From an uncultured Rikenellaceae bacterium (GTDB taxonomy: Bacteria > Bacteroidota > Bacteroidia > Bacteroidales > UBA932): DNA of 8,518 bases. The stretch is from positions 1 to 8,518 of the forward strand of contig CALCYB010000046.1 in NCBI GenBank assembly GCA_937906485.1. Reading direction: 5' to 3'. Shown piece by piece: positions 6,996-8,518 of the stretch (the stretch's first letter is position 1; each line of letters opens with the position of its first letter). The position numbers and the translations under genes were made by a program. The notes below the pieces were generated by a model. It was not told the DNA's origin. It worked only from the letters and a program-made list of their open reading frames with translations, and searched no databases.

Positions 6996-8361
6996 TGAAG
7001 GTCGCGGCATCCCCCATGGCCCGGACCGTATTCTGGCAGGTCGTCCACCGGTCCTCTTCGGACATCAGACGCCATAACTTGCCCGGTTGGGTGTAATAAT
7101 CGTCATCGTACTCCCGTTCATCGTAATTCCAGACGGGCCCCTGCACCGGAAGCGGAGGCTCCTTCAGGGCCGGTGTATCACGCCATTCCCCGTAACTGTT
7201 CGGCTCGTAGGACAGGGTTCCGCCCAGGTTGTCATCCGTCCGCATCTGACCATCGCGATGATAAGCATGGTAAGGACATCTGGGCCGGTTAACCGGAATC
7301 AGGTGGTGATTCACCCCCAGACGATAACGTTGCGCATCCCCATAGGAGAACAAGCGTCCTTGCAACATCTTGTCCGGAGAAAAGCCGATTCCGTCAATTA
7401 CATTCATCGGATTGAAAGCCGCCTGTTCCACTTCTGCAAAAAAGTTCTCGGGATTGCGGTTCAGTTCCAGAATACCCACATCGTGCAACGGAAAATCCTT
7501 GTGGTACCAGACTTTGGTCAAATCAAAGGGATTGATGGCATAGTCCCGGGCCTGCTCCTGAGTCATCAACTGCACTTGCATCAACCATCGGGGATACTCA
7601 CCCCGCTCAATGGCTTCATACAGGTCCCGTTGATGGGACTCCCGATCTTTGGCAATGACAGCCTCCGCTTCCATATCCGTCAGGTTCTGGATGCCCTGCA
7701 TCGTCCTTAAATGGAATTTCACCCAGGTGCGCACATTGTCCTTGTTCAAAAAACTGTAGGTATGGCTTCCAAAACCGTGCATGTGCCGGTAAGAACGGGG
7801 AATACCTCTGGGGCTCATCGTAATGGTCACCTGATGAAGTGCCTCGGGCAACAAGGTCCAGAAATCCCAGTTGCTGTTGGCACTGCGCATCCCTGTACGC
7901 GGATCCCGTTTGATGGCATGATTCAGATCCGGAAATTTCAAAGGATCCCGCAAAAAGAATACCGGCGTATTGTTCCCCACAAGGTCCCAATTGCCGGTAT
8001 CCGTATAAAATTTCATTGCAAATCCGCGAATGTCCCGCTCTGCGTCTGCCGCACCGCGCTCTCCAGCCACCGTCGAGAAACGGACAAAACAAGGCGTCTG
8101 CTTGCCGATATGCTCAAAGATGGAGGCTCGGGTATAGGCGGTAATGTCATGCGTAACCGTAAAGGTGCCGAAAGCACCGGATCCCTTGGCATGCATACGC
8201 CGCTCCGGAATGACCTCGCGGTCAAAATGCGCCAGTTTTTCCATGAACCAAGGATCTTGTAAGGTAGCCGGGCCGCGAAGACCGGCCGTCTGGATGTTCT
8301 GATTATCGGCGATCGGCCGACCGTTCTCAGAAGTCAATCGTTTTTTATTTTTCTGTTTCAT
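6865..8361 (-). CDS. katA: Monofunctional haem catalase (small-subunit type)
   Basis: This 498-residue enzyme converts hydrogen peroxide to water and oxygen. The catalase active-site signature 'FDREVIPERRMHAKGSGAFG' gives catalytic His57; 'GNWDLVGNNTPVFF' gives distal-pocket Asn130; 'RLFSYGDAQRYRLG' gives the haem-ligand Tyr340. Length near 500 with no C-terminal flavodoxin-like domain fits the small-subunit catalases, and no signal peptide is present, so it should be cytoplasmic. I chose ATG 8361 ('MKQKNKKRLTSENGRP'), which matches the usual start of the family. The in-frame ATG at 8451 would add 30 unrelated residues and lie against the U-tract of the upstream terminator. Its promoter should therefore lie in 8362-8450; the best -7 match I see is only partial (TAAGTTGG on the minus strand at 8389-8396). 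The last 44 codons, including the stop, overlap the convergent unknown gene. No neighbouring oxyR, dps or ahpC is in the window. Confidence 0.96.
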   Translation of the reverse strand: MKQKNKKRLTSENGRPIADNQNIQTAGLRGPATLQDPWFMEKLAHFDREVIPERRMHAKGSGAFGTFTVTHDITAYTRASIFEHIGKQTPCFVRFSTVAGERGAADAERDIRGFAMKFYTDTGNWDLVGNNTPVFFLRDPLKFPDLNHAIKRDPRTGMRSANSNWDFWTLLPEALHQVTITMSPRGIPRSYRHMHGFGSHTYSFLNKDNVRTWVKFHLRTMQGIQNLTDMEAEAVIAKDRESHQRDLYEAIERGEYPRWLMQVQLMTQEQARDYAINPFDLTKVWYHKDFPLHDVGILELNRNPENFFAEVEQAAFNPMNVIDGIGFSPDKMLQGRLFSYGDAQRYRLGVNHHLIPVNRPRCPYHAYHRDGQMRTDDNLGGTLSYEPNSYGEWRDTPALKEPPLPVQGPVWNYDEREYDDDYYTQPGKLWRLMSEEDRWTTCQNTVRAMGDAATFIKQRHIRNCYKADPEYGRLLAKALDLDLQQALEAEDPAGQTGG

Positions 8362-8451
8362 AGCAATATTGGCTACAATGGTTTGCAGCCAACTTACCCA
8401 TTTCGAAAATCGTGCCTGAAAATCGGACAACACCGGGACGACAAGAAACAA

Positions 8452-8484
8452 AAAACCCTCTGAAACGGTGTTTCAAAGGGTTTT
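8452..8484 (-). terminator. Rho-independent terminator after the tRNA at the window end
   Basis: Bases 8452-8466 pair with 8470-8484 over 15 positions with one C-A mismatch (8460/8476), closing a 3-base loop. On the minus strand the stem is followed by a run of T (the GGGTTTTTTG stretch), as in an intrinsic terminator. The outermost pair uses the last base of the tRNA's encoded CCA, so the hairpin directly abuts the tRNA. It should also insulate the catalase gene from tRNA transcription. Confidence 0.88.
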
Positions 8485-8518
8485 GGAGCGGAAAACGAGG
8501 CTCGAACTCGCGACCCTA
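8484..8518 (-). tRNA. tRNA 3' end, probably tRNA-Gly
   Basis: Only the 3' part is inside the window. On the minus strand one reads the bases TAGGGTC, a T arm GCGAG-TTCGAGC-CTCGT (8495-8511), the 3' acceptor strand TTTCCGC (8488-8494), discriminator T (8487) and an encoded CCA (8484-8486). The 5' acceptor strand should then be GCGGAAA. That acceptor stem with this T arm and discriminator resembles bacterial tRNA-Gly(GCC), but the anticodon lies outside the window, so the amino acid is an inference. Confidence 0.82.

Noticed and set aside
7087..8262. Two long plus-strand open frames (7087-7710 and 7711-8262) opposite catalase.
   Set aside because: The catalase frame carries all catalytic motifs; the antisense frames show none and are explained by GC-rich codon structure.
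8389..8396. A possible catalase -7 box (TAAGTTGG on the minus strand).
   Set aside because: It misses one conserved position and has no TTTG at the right distance, so it is too weak to list as a promoter.
8362..8451. A 30-residue N-terminal extension of catalase from the ATG at 8451.
   Set aside because: The extension resembles no catalase N-terminus or signal peptide, and its start abuts the tRNA terminator. The start at 8361 gives the normal family length.

Overview
The window looks like chromosomal DNA from a member of the Bacteroidota, most likely the order Bacteroidales. Three signs support this. A close match to the Bacteroides-type promoter (TTTG, 19 bases, TAACTTTG) sits in front of a tRNA gene. 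Start codons lack Shine-Dalgarno motifs and have A/T-rich leaders instead. The tryptophanase closely resembles my recollection of the Bacteroides enzyme. Genus and species cannot be fixed from this sequence alone. The content is ordinary and chromosomal: I see no insertion sequence, CRISPR array, phage gene or toxin-antitoxin pair.

Layout: (1) Bases 1-4751, plus strand: the 3' end of a membrane fusion protein gene, a complete RND (HAE1/AcrB-like) pump gene and a TolC-like outer membrane factor gene, tightly packed as one operon for a tripartite efflux pump. (2) Bases 4753-4919: a strong promoter, tRNA-Leu(UAA) and a compact hairpin that can terminate transcription from both sides. (3) Bases 4937-6316, minus strand: tnaA, tryptophanase. 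(4) Bases 6317-6422: a divergent intergenic region with a -7-like promoter element for tnaA and two short inverted repeats. (5) Bases 6423-6995, plus strand: an unrecognised protein with one membrane segment. (6) Bases 6865-8361, minus strand: a haem catalase whose 3' end overlaps the preceding gene tail-to-tail by 131 bases. (7) Bases 8452-8518, minus strand: a terminator and the 3' end of a tRNA, probably tRNA-Gly.

Functionally, the three efflux genes would span both membranes and export small toxic compounds. Tryptophanase makes indole, pyruvate and ammonia from tryptophan, and catalase removes hydrogen peroxide. Nothing in the sequence ties these three units into one pathway. I found no clearly new multi-gene system. 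The most unusual items are the catalase/unknown-gene overlap, the unknown membrane protein itself, and the way the two tRNA units are packed against their neighbours.
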